DNA of 29,279 nucleotides, taken from assembly GCA_964622255.1 (NCBI GenBank), contig CAZUPK010000096.1, positions 1 through 29,279 on the forward strand, read 5' to 3'. The notes under the pieces were generated by a model that saw only the letters and a program-made list of their open reading frames with translations, was not told where the DNA came from and did no database searches. Source of the DNA: SZUA-1377 sp964622255. Lineage in GTDB: Bacteria; Campylobacterota; Campylobacteria; Campylobacterales; QNZT01. Below, piece after piece: positions 1 through 8,806 of the stretch (positions within the stretch are counted from its first letter, which is position 1; each line of letters begins with the position of its first letter). Position numbers and translations under genes: made by a program.

Positions 1-950
1 GAATCATTTACATCAGCCGTAACTGTTGTAAGATTATAATCTTTTCCTGCATGTAAAGGATCTGTATTATGAGCTCTTTCTTTATCATTTGGTCTTCCGT
101 CCCCATCACTATCATTTGTTTTATCAAGCGCATCTATTTTATCAGGATTATCATTGCTATTATAATTTGCAGGAGATTGACATCTGCTATCAGAAAATCC
201 ATTTAAGCCATTTTTTTTATTTATAGCATCATCATTTGCCAAATCTAAAATATCATCATAAAAATTATTGGATGTATTTGGATTTACAGATGAATCAGCT
301 GTAGATACTATTTTCCCTGTGCCATCTTGATTTGAAGCACTTGTTCCACAAACTTCTATACCATCAGTTACACCGTCATCATCACTATCTTTATTATTCG
401 GATCAGTATGACTTAAACTTGTTTCATATCCATCACTTAGTCTATCATCATCACTATCTTTATCTGTCGGATCTGTAGATGATGTGTTTATTTCATAACC
501 ATCTAGCAAACCATCATTATCTGTATCACTATCTGTGGGATCAGTTTTATAGGAACTTCCTACATTTATAAGCTGTTCATCTCCATCTTCTATACCATCT
601 TTATCACTATCTTTATTATTCGGATTTGTGCAGTAAGTTCCTCCATCATGAGTATATGAGTGAGTTTTCTCATATCCATCACTCATACCATCACCATCAC
701 TATCCCATTTATCAGGATCACTTGTAAAAGTCTCTCCACAAGCATTTACATACCCATTTTTTTCATCAGTATCACTTATTCCGTCGCCATCCCTATCAGC
801 AGGAGCTATGTATTGTGTTCCCAAAGAATTATCACCTAACTCCCCACTCCCAAGTGCTATACCCGCTCTATCCTCTCCACAACCTTGTAAACTAAGCAAT
901 AATGCACAAGTTGCTACTGAAAAAACTGTCTTTTTAAATATTTTATTCAT
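1..950 (-). CDS. TSP3-repeat calcium-binding lipoprotein (partial)
   Basis: The gene starts at ATG 950-948 and stays open for 316 codons to the window edge, so its C-terminus is missing. The N-terminus is a lipoprotein signal: basic MNKIFKK, a hydrophobic stretch, then lipobox LQGC with Cys near residue 24. After a short linker come at least six thrombospondin type 3-like motifs of the form DxDxDGxxDGxE (for example DRDGDGISDTDE, DSDGDGMSDGYE, DSDDDGVTDGIE), which in known proteins bind calcium in stiff rod-like arrays. A less regular Asn/Asp-rich region and another such motif (DSDGDGRPNDKE) follow. The product is probably lipid-anchored at the outer membrane and may reach the cell surface. 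The ribosome-binding site (GGGGAGA) lies in the last codons of the OmpA-family gene three bases upstream, so the two are co-transcribed. The specific function is unknown; the repeat-type call is firm. Confidence 0.85.
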   Translation of the reverse strand, partial: MNKIFKKTVFSVATCALLLSLQGCGEDRAGIALGSGELGDNSLGTQYIAPADRDGDGISDTDEKNGYVNACGETFTSDPDKWDSDGDGMSDGYEKTHSYTHDGGTYCTNPNNKDSDKDGIEDGDEQLINVGSSYKTDPTDSDTDNDGLLDGYEINTSSTDPTDKDSDDDRLSDGYETSLSHTDPNNKDSDDDGVTDGIEVCGTSASNQDGTGKIVSTADSSVNPNTSNNFYDDILDLANDDAINKKNGLNGFSDSRCQSPANYNSNDNPDKIDALDKTNDSDGDGRPNDKERAHNTDPLHAGKDYNLTTVTADVND

Positions 951-953
951 CTT

Positions 954-2090
954 TTATCTCCCCTCTACATATTGTGGATATGTTAATGTTACTTCGATTC
1001 TTCTATTTAGCGCCATACCCTGCTCTGTTGCATTTGATGCCACTGGATCTCTTTCGCCTCTGCCCTCAGTGCTGAGTCTGCTCGAACTAACTCCAAAATC
1101 AATCAAAGCCTTTCTAACTGCATCGGCTCTCTTTTTAGAAAGAACCATATTATAAGCATCACTTGCTCTATTGTCAGTATGACCGGTTATATGAACCAAA
1201 CTACCCTTATGCTCTAGTAAAAATTTAGCAAACTTCTTGACCCTTTTCATACTAAAATCGCTTATTTCCGCACTATCTGTTGCAAAATGTATTCTCAGTA
1301 TTGCTTTAATAGGACAACCTTTACTATCTACACTAAAATCACAGGGAGTTCCTGGACATTGATCTACACTATCTTCAACACCATCTCTATCCTCATCCGG
1401 CAAATTAGTTTTTATAGGACACTCTCTACCACTAAAAGATACAAGTCTCCTTTTAGACATATGAGGACATCCAACACTGTCAACTTGTATTCCTGGAGGA
1501 GTATTTGGACATTTATCAAGTCTATCCATAACTCCGTCACCGTCACTATCAATTATCACACTTTTTACTTTTGGTTGAACTCTATCACCAAAAGGCATCG
1601 CAACACCTAAACTTGCAGTAATCTCATTATTTTCTTTATTCCCTCCTAATATTTGCAATGCCTTTAGTTCTGCTTTAGCCTTTATGTTTTTAGTGATACC
1701 TATACCTAAACCACCACCACCTTGCATAAAACCGTGTGATTTAAATCCGATTCTCTCATTTGTAACCGATTCATAACCCACACCTCCTAACAAATAAGGA
1801 AAAAACTTTCCTATACCATTAAACTCAATTACACCATTTGCAGAAGTTTTAAGTAATGCTTTAGGCAATTCATTTTCACTACTGGCTATATCAACATATT
1901 CAAAATCAAATCTTGGTTTAATTTGATAGCTATTTAACTGCAAATTTAAGCCAAGTGTTCCATTTCTCAACTTCATCCTAGGAACATTTTTGATAGATGT
2001 CAGCCCCAAATTTACACCTAGCTCATATGACTTATCCGATGCCAACAAAGCAACAGAAACCAAAATTGAGACTAAAGCCAAGCTTTTCAT
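954..2090 (-). CDS. OmpA-family outer-membrane protein with TSP3 linker
   Basis: This 378-residue protein has a signal peptide (MKSLALVSILVSVALLAS). A Gly/aromatic-alternating N-terminal half of about 170 residues is consistent with an eight-strand beta-barrel. Two TSP3-type calcium motifs follow, each ending in a Cys-Pro pattern (DSDGDGVMDRLDKCP, DEDRDGVEDSVDQCP). The C-terminal OmpA-like domain has the intact peptidoglycan-binding signature GHTDNRAS...LSKKRADAV, with both the Asp and the Arg that contact diaminopimelate in characterised family members, and NRRIEVTL near the end. The layout resembles CadF/OprF-type porins. I chose ATG 2090 over an upstream in-frame ATG at 2138 because the signal peptide begins here and AGGGAAA lies just ahead of it. 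The TSP3 lipoprotein gene follows after three bases. Likely role: a structural outer-membrane protein tethered to the cell wall, possibly an adhesin. Confidence 0.9.
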   Translation of the reverse strand: MKSLALVSILVSVALLASDKSYELGVNLGLTSIKNVPRMKLRNGTLGLNLQLNSYQIKPRFDFEYVDIASSENELPKALLKTSANGVIEFNGIGKFFPYLLGGVGYESVTNERIGFKSHGFMQGGGGLGIGITKNIKAKAELKALQILGGNKENNEITASLGVAMPFGDRVQPKVKSVIIDSDGDGVMDRLDKCPNTPPGIQVDSVGCPHMSKRRLVSFSGRECPIKTNLPDEDRDGVEDSVDQCPGTPCDFSVDSKGCPIKAILRIHFATDSAEISDFSMKRVKKFAKFLLEHKGSLVHITGHTDNRASDAYNMVLSKKRADAVRKALIDFGVSSSRLSTEGRGERDPVASNATEQGMALNRRIEVTLTYPQYVEGR

Positions 2091-2211
2091 TAGATTTCCC
2101 TTATTTAAGTTTTTCTTTATATCCTGCACTATACACACAAAAGGTTTAAAAAAAACTTAATTTAGTTAAATAAATTAAAAAAAGTTTACATAACTGATAG
2201 AAAAGTTAAGA

Positions 2212-3096
2212 TTATAAACTAATAATTTTAAGTAAGCTTTTTTTTATATTTGATATTTTCTGAGGAAATTGAGTTTTATTAAAAGTTATTTGCCTCTTCG
2301 CAAGTTGTGCGGTATGAGTAGATATTTGCTCTCTCAAAGCCTTTATATCAAGTTTTCCGTCAAGATAATCCAAAGTCTCTTTTATACCTATTGCTCTCAT
2401 AGCAATAGGTATTCTTCCATATTTCTTTTCTAAAAAATATATTTCATCTATTAAGCCTTGTTTCAACATCAATGAAGTTCTTAAAGATATTTTTTTTAAT
2501 AACTTTTCTCTATCTATCTCAATATTATAGATTTTTAGGCTATTTAAGATAGGTTTTTTAGGATTATTTAAGAAAAACTTAGTTGCAACTTCATTTCTAC
2601 TTAAAAAAATTTCATACCACTTTTCTATACGGTATTTATCAAATTTAGAAATTTTATTGGCATATACTAAATCTTTTTCTTTAATAAAATTATAAGCTTT
2701 CTCTATATTCTTAGTTTTATCTTTAACTAAAAGTTTTATTTCTTTATCTATGCTTAAATTTTCAGTTAGCCCATCAAGCATTGCTTTTAGATAAAAACTA
2801 CTTCCACCTACTATGATAAGATTTTTATTATCTCTCTTACAAACCTCTTTTGCTTTTTTATATATATCAAAAAACTTGACGATGCTAAACTTTTCATCTA
2901 TATATATTTCATCTATACCAAAATGCACTATCTCCGCTCTCTCTTTGATAGTGGGTTTTGCAGAAACTATATCCACCTCTTTATATATACTTAAGCTATC
3001 AAGTGAGAGAATATAGCAATCAAACTTTTTAGCCACCTCTATCGCAAGTGCCGTTTTGCCAGATGCTGTTGGTCCTATGATAGCTATCTCATTCAT
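2212..3096 (-). CDS. miaA: tRNA dimethylallyltransferase MiaA
   Basis: MiaA transfers a dimethylallyl group to A37 of tRNAs that read UNN codons. The 294-residue product has a P-loop near the N-terminus (GPTASGKTALA) and the family motif DSLSIYKEVDIVSAKPT that follows it. The substrate-binding segment GGSSFYLKAMLDGL appears near residue 100, and a C-terminal stretch with QISTHTAQLAKRQITF is typical of MiaA. Length is close to the bacterial norm (about 300). The start codon overlaps the end of the upstream phosphatase gene in an ATGA arrangement (3093-3096), so the two are translationally coupled. The sequence is Lys/Ile-rich, like its neighbours. Confidence 0.93.
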   Translation of the reverse strand: MNEIAIIGPTASGKTALAIEVAKKFDCYILSLDSLSIYKEVDIVSAKPTIKERAEIVHFGIDEIYIDEKFSIVKFFDIYKKAKEVCKRDNKNLIIVGGSSFYLKAMLDGLTENLSIDKEIKLLVKDKTKNIEKAYNFIKEKDLVYANKISKFDKYRIEKWYEIFLSRNEVATKFFLNNPKKPILNSLKIYNIEIDREKLLKKISLRTSLMLKQGLIDEIYFLEKKYGRIPIAMRAIGIKETLDYLDGKLDIKALREQISTHTAQLAKRQITFNKTQFPQKISNIKKSLLKIISL

Positions 3097-3794
3097 AAAA
3101 AGTAGTTTTTCCTCGCTTTTACTGAAAATATCTCATAATCTTTTGTATCATAAATCTTCTTTTTCTTTTTAAAAACTATGGCGGTAAGCTTTCCACCATA
3201 AACACAACCGGTATCTATGTCTATAGCAAACTTTTCTATCTTTGGTTTTGAAAAGGGATGATGTCCACTAACTACAAAACCATCTCTCCCATCATATAGT
3301 TCACTCCAAAACTTATCTCTTTTATCTTTTTCATACCAAGGCAAGATATTTAAATCTTTATCATAATATCTCAAAAGTGTAAGTTGTTTTCTTTTTTCTT
3401 TAGATAACTTTTTACTAAGTCTAACTCCAAACGGAATGCCACCGTGAATTACGGTTACATTTTTAAACTTTAAAAAATATGGAAGATTTTTTAAAAACTT
3501 TATCTCTCCTTTTTTGATACCTCTTACTATCTTCTCTTCCCAAGGTTTTATACCTTCAGTTATATTTTTTTTATAAAGTTTCAAAATCTTATCCTCATTA
3601 TTTCCTCTAACCAAAAGAATATCTTTTTTTATGATATATCTTAAAGTCTCTAGGGAAAAAGGACCCTTGTTTAAAATATCCCCTACAACCACCTCTATAT
3701 CTTTTTTTGTAGGCTTTATCTTTTTTCTTAAAACTTTAAACTCATCTAAACACCCATGTATATCTCCATAAATTATCAATCTACCCTTTATCAA
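3093..3794 (-). CDS. PPP-family metallophosphatase (PrpA/ApaH-like)
   Basis: The 233-residue protein carries the metal-binding signature of the PPP Ser/Thr phosphatase and ApaH superfamily: GDIHG (near residue 10), GDILNKGP (near 38), RGNNE (near 63), a later His in VIHGG, and SGHHPF near 177. These coordinate two metal ions in characterised enzymes. The substrate cannot be decided between phosphoprotein, diadenosine polyphosphates and other phosphoesters. The start is TTG at 3794-3792; a near-perfect Shine-Dalgarno, AAAGGAG, sits about six bases upstream. The stop overlaps the miaA start. About 245 bases without a supported gene separate it from dapF. Confidence 0.88.
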   Translation of the reverse strand: MIKGRLIIYGDIHGCLDEFKVLRKKIKPTKKDIEVVVGDILNKGPFSLETLRYIIKKDILLVRGNNEDKILKLYKKNITEGIKPWEEKIVRGIKKGEIKFLKNLPYFLKFKNVTVIHGGIPFGVRLSKKLSKEKRKQLTLLRYYDKDLNILPWYEKDKRDKFWSELYDGRDGFVVSGHHPFSKPKIEKFAIDIDTGCVYGGKLTAIVFKKKKKIYDTKDYEIFSVKARKNYFL

Positions 3795-4039
3795 AATCCA
3801 CTCCTTTAAGAAAATCTCTAAACCAGATAAGTTGATACAAACCTCTGACTAAGAAAAAAGGACAACAAGGTAGCCATCAAACAAAACCCATAGTCATAGC
3901 TTTTCAATATAGGAAATCTCCAAAAAAGTCCACCAAAATTATTTTGCTATCAAAACAGCCTCACTAATGAGTGATTTTATCATTTTGGGAATAAAAAAAT
4001 CTTTTTAATCGATTATTTTTTGGGAGACATTATACTTAT

Positions 4040-4780
4040 TTAATCTACACAAACATCAAAAACTTTTTGCACTCTCCCTTTAAAAAATATACTTCCATTT
4101 TTAAAAGAAAGTATAAGTTCCTCCCCACTTGTAGGATAGACCTTTGTTACATTTTTAACTTGCCTGTTTTTAAAAGCAGTATAAAAACAAGCCGCCATAC
4201 CTGTTCCACAAGCTAAAGTTTCATCCTCAACACCTCTTTCATAGGTTCTAACCCTTAAAACCTCTCCATCAACTTTACAAAAATTTACATTTGCATCATA
4301 TCTATATCTCATAGTTGAAGCAAACTTTTTACTATACTCATCTAAATCTTCTACAAAAGTAACCAAATGAGGAACCCCTGTATCAAAAAAAAACCACTCT
4401 CTTTTTTCATCACTAAACTTCTCTCTTAACTCTTTTGGTTTTGTAAGCTCTATCTCTACCTCATCCCCACTTACTTCACACTTTATCTCTCCAGCTCCAC
4501 TTAAAAAGCTATGAGAGTTTTTAGCTAAACCGTTTTGCACAGCATATAAAGCACAAGCTCTTGAGCCATTTCCACACATATTGGCTAAACTCCCATCGCT
4601 GTTGTAAAACTCCCATTCATAAGAAAATTCTCTATGTGGAACTAAAACTATAAGTCCGTCGGCTCCCACTCCACTTTGTCTATCACAAAGTTTTTTTGCC
4701 AACTCACTCCTATTGGCCTTTTTAAAAGTGTGAAATATAACAAAATCATTTCCCGAAGCATTATATTTTGAGATATACAT
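4040..4780 (-). CDS. dapF: Diaminopimelate epimerase DapF
   Basis: DapF interconverts LL- and meso-diaminopimelate for lysine and peptidoglycan synthesis. Both active-site cysteines are visible, in MCGNGSRAC and in ACGTGMAAC, and the N-terminal YNASGNDFV motif is typical. At 246 residues it is slightly shorter than many homologues (about 270), as is common in this phylum. The start lies inside the 3' end of coaE (a 20-base overlap), suggesting translational coupling. The family call is secure. Confidence 0.95.
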   Translation of the reverse strand: MYISKYNASGNDFVIFHTFKKANRSELAKKLCDRQSGVGADGLIVLVPHREFSYEWEFYNSDGSLANMCGNGSRACALYAVQNGLAKNSHSFLSGAGEIKCEVSGDEVEIELTKPKELREKFSDEKREWFFFDTGVPHLVTFVEDLDEYSKKFASTMRYRYDANVNFCKVDGEVLRVRTYERGVEDETLACGTGMAACFYTAFKNRQVKNVTKVYPTSGEELILSFKNGSIFFKGRVQKVFDVCVD

Positions 4781-5381
4781 ACTTTTTCCTTATATAGTCT
4801 AAAAACTTTTCTACCTCTTTTTGAAGATACTTAAAATCCTTTGAGTTATCTATAACATACTTTGCTCTTTTTCTTTTTTCCTCTATATCCATTTGAACTT
4901 CTAAAATACTTTTAATAATCCTTTGCTTAGTCTTGTCAAACTCATACCCTCTTTTAGAAACTCTCTCCCACTGTTGCTCCTTTGTGGAATAAACTACCAC
5001 AACCTCTTTTATATCATAGTTCCCGTTTTCAAAGTAAAGCGGTATATCTAAGATATATGGAACATCACTTTCTTCACAAAAGGATGCCTCTTTTATTATG
5101 ATAGCCTTTATTTTTGGATGCAAAAACTCCTCAAGTTTCTTTCTTTCTTTTTCATCACAAAATACTATCTTACCCAAAGCCTTTTTATCAAAAACTCCAT
5201 CTTTATAAAACTTTTTTCCAAAAAGATTTTCTATATCATTGTGATACTTAACTAAAAGCCTAGCTGTTATCTTATCGGCATCTATTATCTTAAATCCATA
5301 AAGAGCAAGGAGTGAGCAAACTGTGCTTTTTCCTGTGCCTATTCCACCTGTAACCACTATAGCATTTTTCAACTCACTCAT
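4761..5381 (-). CDS. coaE: Dephospho-CoA kinase CoaE
   Basis: CoaE phosphorylates the ribose 3'-hydroxyl of dephospho-CoA in the last step of coenzyme A synthesis. The 206-residue protein has a P-loop near residue 12 (GGIGTGKSTV), then DADKITARLL, and the lid-region sequence LHPKIKAIIIKEA. The segment YILDIPLYFENG corresponds to the conserved DIPLLFE motif. Length matches the family. It overlaps dapF downstream; the speE-like gene ends about 25 bases upstream, so the group is probably one transcript. Confidence 0.95.
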   Translation of the reverse strand: MSELKNAIVVTGGIGTGKSTVCSLLALYGFKIIDADKITARLLVKYHNDIENLFGKKFYKDGVFDKKALGKIVFCDEKERKKLEEFLHPKIKAIIIKEASFCEESDVPYILDIPLYFENGNYDIKEVVVVYSTKEQQWERVSKRGYEFDKTKQRIIKSILEVQMDIEEKRKRAKYVIDNSKDFKYLQKEVEKFLDYIRKKYVYLKI

Positions 5382-5405
5382 CCTAAATTTTCCATTAATT
5401 ATCCA

Positions 5406-6191
5406 TTAATTCTTACTTATCCCTAAAAGTTCCTTAAACACATATGTAGGCTTAACAAATGATGCTATATGTATATCGCTATTGTAGTATTTTAATCCAT
5501 CCATAAGATCCGCCCTTTGAAGATTTATATCTGCTGTTGGATGATACTTTTTAGATGCCAGGATAAAATTATAAATACCACCTTCATAGCTTAACATCTC
5601 ATATTTATACGGCATAGCTATAGAAAAGTTTTCACCAACAACTTTTAGTAACTCTTTGTGACTATCCATATCTAAAAACCAACTTCCACCTTGAGTTACC
5701 ACTAAACCATCATCTTTTAAAACTCTTGAAACATTGTTATAAAACTCTTTATCGAAAACTTCATTTGTAGAGTTTACAAAAACTATATCATAACTCTTAT
5801 CTTCAACTCTTTTTATAAAACTTACTCCATTTTCTATAAAAATATTTAATTTCTCATTTTTAGAAGTTTCCTCAACCCAACTAAACTGCCCTTTGCAAAC
5901 TTCAAAAACATCTTTGTCTATATCAACACTATCAACTCTTTCAATACACTCGTGCTTTAAAACCTCTCTAGCTATACCTAAATCTCCCCCACCGATTATA
6001 AGTATATCTTTTGGTTCTTTGTGGGTATTTACTCCTACATGAGCCATCATCTCACAAGAGATAAACTCGTCGGCTTCACAAAAAACAGCATTGTCATCTA
6101 TCACTAAAAGTTTTCCAAACCCATTAGTTTCAAAAACCTCTATTTTATGAAAATCACTCTGTTTTTCTACTATCTCTTCTTTTAAATACAC
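5406..6191 (-). CDS. speE: Spermidine-synthase-like protein with altered active site
   Basis: The 261-residue product has the spermidine synthase fold signature, including the nucleotide-binding GGGDLG (residues 67-72), the conserved acidic loop SVDID, and a C-terminal KYYNSDIHIASF resembling Helicobacter SpeE as I recall it. Residues that define catalysis in the family are changed. The gate-loop motif DSTDP reads NSTNE (residues 140-144), so both Asp are Asn. The YHE segment reads SCE, and the Gln of the DGxxQ motif is Phe. It is therefore a family member that may use another substrate or be inactive as a spermidine synthase. The start is GTG at 6191-6189, supported by AGGGGGA a few bases upstream. 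About 120 bases separate it from the exonuclease gene upstream. Confidence 0.75.
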   Translation of the reverse strand: MYLKEEIVEKQSDFHKIEVFETNGFGKLLVIDDNAVFCEADEFISCEMMAHVGVNTHKEPKDILIIGGGDLGIAREVLKHECIERVDSVDIDKDVFEVCKGQFSWVEETSKNEKLNIFIENGVSFIKRVEDKSYDIVFVNSTNEVFDKEFYNNVSRVLKDDGLVVTQGGSWFLDMDSHKELLKVVGENFSIAMPYKYEMLSYEGGIYNFILASKKYHPTADINLQRADLMDGLKYYNSDIHIASFVKPTYVFKELLGISKN

Positions 6192-6311
6192 TAAAGTCCC
6201 CCTGCATTTGATACCAAAATATTATCAAATTATTATAAAACTACTACATATCAAAGTGGTGGGTGCCACTTTTCTTGATTAGATTTTCTAAATACTAAAA
6301 ATACTCATAAT

Positions 6312-7079
6312 CTATTTTTGAAAAATCTTTCGTTTTTTATTTTGATTTGAAAACTTTATCAAATCCTCTGTTGTTCTTACCTCTTTGGGAATATTTTTAA
6401 AACACTCCAACAAAACTTTTCCAGCACTTACAGCATCAGCATAGGCTCTATGGTGTTCTCCTATGTCTATATTTAAAAACTCTTTTAAAAATGCTAATCC
6501 ATATCTTGGTGCATCTATAGTTTTTCTTGAAAGATCGACTGTGCAAAATTTTCTGTTTAATAGCTCTTCTTGTCCTATAAGTTTTAAAGAGCTTGAAATA
6601 AAGTTGTAGTCAAATTTTACATTGTGTGCTACAAATACTGCATCTGCTAAAAATAGTTTAAAATCATAGAGAACTTGTTTTAGTGAAGGTGCATTTTTAA
6701 GATCTTCAGTTGTTATATGAGTAAGTTTTGTTATGATATCTGGCACATAATCAGCATAAATATAACTTTCAAATCTATCTATAATCTCTCCATTTTTAAT
6801 TTTAACTGCACCTATTTCTATGATTTGATTTTTTATAGGAGAGTTACCATTTGTCTCTATATCAACTATACAGTAGGTTTCATCCTTGAAACTATTTTGT
6901 TTTGTTTTTAGATAAACCCTATCCCCATCTTCACAAATAGGAAGTCCTAAAAAGTTTAAAGTCTCTATATTAACATCAATACCAAAGTTTTTACTCAGTC
7001 TTGTTAAGCACTCGTTAAACTCTTTCTTTTTTAACTCCTGCTTTTCTAACTTTTTAATCAAGTTGTCAAATTTTTCCAT
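6312..7079 (-). CDS. DnaQ-like 3'-5' exonuclease
   Basis: The 255-residue protein has about 85 N-terminal residues of uncertain fold, Lys-rich at the start. They are followed by a complete DEDDh exonuclease domain: Exo I VDIETNG, Exo II FVAHNVKFDYNF, and Exo III EHHRAYADA. This is the domain of the DNA polymerase III epsilon subunit and related nucleases. The extra N-terminal segment and length distinguish it from a minimal epsilon subunit, so it may be a stand-alone repair or RNA-processing nuclease. Its first 22 bases overlap the end of trpF, implying co-translation. Confidence 0.88.
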   Translation of the reverse strand: MEKFDNLIKKLEKQELKKKEFNECLTRLSKNFGIDVNIETLNFLGLPICEDGDRVYLKTKQNSFKDETYCIVDIETNGNSPIKNQIIEIGAVKIKNGEIIDRFESYIYADYVPDIITKLTHITTEDLKNAPSLKQVLYDFKLFLADAVFVAHNVKFDYNFISSSLKLIGQEELLNRKFCTVDLSRKTIDAPRYGLAFLKEFLNIDIGEHHRAYADAVSAGKVLLECFKNIPKEVRTTEDLIKFSNQNKKRKIFQK

Positions 7080-7672
7080 ACTTTGCCATTCTTTGCTATT
7101 TCTATAAAATTTTTAAGTAGCATTTTATCTTTTTTACCTTTACTTTTTTCAACTCCACTACTTACATCTACCCCGTAAAAGTTATATTTTAAAACTTCAG
7201 GTAGATTTTTCTCATTTAATCCACCTGCTAAAATGATATTGTTCCTATCTTTATCTTTAAACCACTCTAAGTTTACTCTTTTACCCTCTCCTCCATAACT
7301 TTTCACAAAGGCATCAACTATTCTACATTCATTTTGATAGTTTATTATATCTTTTTCCTCTTTTGCTCGAACAACTTTTATATGTCTTATATTTAACTCA
7401 TCATAAAAACTTTTTGAAGCTTCAAAGTGGATTTGAGCTAGTGTTATTTTTGTTAGAGATGCAATTGTATTCACAACACAAGAGGGTTCATTTACAAAAA
7501 GTCCTACCATCTCTACAAAAGGGGGAAGTTTTTCTATAAGCTTTTTGGCATCATCTGGTTTTATATATCTGGGTGATTTTTCATAAAAAACAAATCCTAA
7601 AGCATCAGCACCGAAATCTATAGCATCTTTAGCATCTTCATAGTTGGTTATACCACATATTTTAACTCTCAA
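7058..7672 (-). CDS. trpF: Phosphoribosylanthranilate isomerase TrpF
   Basis: TrpF catalyses the Amadori rearrangement of phosphoribosylanthranilate in tryptophan synthesis. The 204-residue TIM barrel begins with the family signature MRVKICGITNYEDA, whose Cys is the general base in studied enzymes. It continues with GADALGFVFYEKSPRYI and ends with the phosphate-binding segments LAGGLNEKNL and GVDVSSGVEKSKGKKD, the last including the catalytic-type Asp. It is separated from other trp genes here, as often seen in this phylum. It is divergent from the TPR gene at 7769, with a 96-base shared upstream region. Confidence 0.95.
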   Translation of the reverse strand: MRVKICGITNYEDAKDAIDFGADALGFVFYEKSPRYIKPDDAKKLIEKLPPFVEMVGLFVNEPSCVVNTIASLTKITLAQIHFEASKSFYDELNIRHIKVVRAKEEKDIINYQNECRIVDAFVKSYGGEGKRVNLEWFKDKDRNNIILAGGLNEKNLPEVLKYNFYGVDVSSGVEKSKGKKDKMLLKNFIEIAKNGKVWKNLTT

Positions 7673-7722
7673 TATCTGCTCCTAAATAAAAGTTTGGTAA
7701 CATATTTAAAACTCGAGTGTGA

Positions 7723-7728
7723 TATACT
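7723..7728 (+). promoter_or_regulatory. Candidate -10 element for the TPR-rnhA-rnc-aroC operon
   Basis: TATACT lies about 35 bases upstream of the TTG start of the TPR gene, in the short region between divergent genes. No convincing -35 box is seen, which is usual for the vegetative sigma factor in Campylobacterota. Assigned by eye only. Confidence 0.4.
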
Positions 7729-7768
7729 ATCAAACTCAAGCTCAAGTTAAAATAGGAGATATTTAGGT

Positions 7769-8806
7769 TTGGATTTTTTATCACTTGATTATAGAGACCC
7801 TTTATATGGAGTTATACTTCTTATTGTTATAGTTGTTATCATAAAAGTTTCCGATTATTGGGCTAGATATTTTAAGAAAAAAGATAGTGATAGAGATATA
7901 GAAAAGTTTATAAAAGTATATGAAAACTCATCTAACTATGACGAATATAAAAGTATGATTTTAAAAAAGGATTTACCTTTGGAATCTATAGTCTTGATGG
8001 CTATGACTTATGATAAAACAGGAGAGTATGAAAAAAGTATCAATATCTACTCAACTCTTTTAAATAGCATCAAAGACAATAAGGAAAGAAGAAATGTTTT
8101 AACTTTACTTGGCAAAACATATTATAAAGCTGGTTTTTTATACAAATCAAGAGATATATTTTTAACAGCACTTAAGATTTATCCTAAAAATACAGAGGCA
8201 CTTACATACTTAGTTTCCATATATGAGAGTTTAAGAGAGTATGATGAAGCTATAGAGGTTTTAAATGTTTTAGAAAATATAGATGGTGATATGAGTGAGA
8301 AAAAGCTTTATTTTAAAGTTTTATCCATACTACATAGTTCGTATAACAATTCTAAAAAAATAGGTGATTTGATAAGTTTAGGTATAGACAAAAAAATAGT
8401 TCAAAGAAAACTTTTAGAGTTTATAACTTTAAATAACTTAAAACTTCCGTCAAATGTTTTATCGAAATTTGATTTTGAAAATGTTATCGATATATTGTGG
8501 GATTGTGATGAAGAACTTTTTAGTGAAGATTTTATAAAACAAAATAAACTTTTAAGTGCTATATATACTTTAAAAGGTAAAGGAGACTTTGCAAAAAAAA
8601 GCGATAACTTTGAGTTAAATACACTTTTAAAACTAAAACAACTTAATGATAAGTCAGCCGATCTATCTTTTACTTATAGTTGTAAAAACTGTAAAAATAT
8701 CTTTCCACTATATTTTTATAGATGTCCGGTTTGTAAAAATATCAATAGTGCAGTTATAGATACTACATTAACAAGAAGAGAGTATGAAAAAGGTTCATTT
8801 GTTTAG
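7769..8806 (+). CDS. Membrane-anchored TPR protein with C-terminal zinc ribbon (LapB-like)
   Basis: The 345-residue protein has one N-terminal transmembrane helix (about residues 14-28, ending KVSDYWARYFKKK). A cytoplasmic helical region with several tetratricopeptide-like repeats follows (for example SIVLMAMTYDKTGEYEKSI, then RNVLTLLGKTYYKAGFLY, then EALTYLVSIYESLREYDEA). It closes with a four-cysteine ribbon, CKNC...CPVC. This order (TM, TPRs, rubredoxin-like ribbon) matches LapB/YciM, which in E. coli adjusts LpxC turnover; carrying that role over here is inference. The start is TTG, supported by AGGAG at 7754-7758, and the protein reads naturally from it. Its end overlaps rnhA by 23 bases. 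Confidence 0.8.
   Translation: MDFLSLDYRDPLYGVILLIVIVVIIKVSDYWARYFKKKDSDRDIEKFIKVYENSSNYDEYKSMILKKDLPLESIVLMAMTYDKTGEYEKSINIYSTLLNSIKDNKERRNVLTLLGKTYYKAGFLYKSRDIFLTALKIYPKNTEALTYLVSIYESLREYDEAIEVLNVLENIDGDMSEKKLYFKVLSILHSSYNNSKKIGDLISLGIDKKIVQRKLLEFITLNNLKLPSNVLSKFDFENVIDILWDCDEELFSEDFIKQNKLLSAIYTLKGKGDFAKKSDNFELNTLLKLKQLNDKSADLSFTYSCKNCKNIFPLYFYRCPVCKNINSAVIDTTLTRREYEKGSFV

Noticed and set aside
808..1155. Plus-strand open frame across the lipoprotein and OmpA-family genes
   Set aside because: It is antisense to two well-supported genes and has no recognisable domain or start signal.
3795..4039. Possible small membrane-like peptide in the dapF-phosphatase gap (minus strand, short frame ending at 3818)
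   Set aside because: Only about 20 codons follow the available ATG, there is no convincing ribosome-binding site, and neighbouring frames contain stops. I see no supported gene in this 245-base gap.
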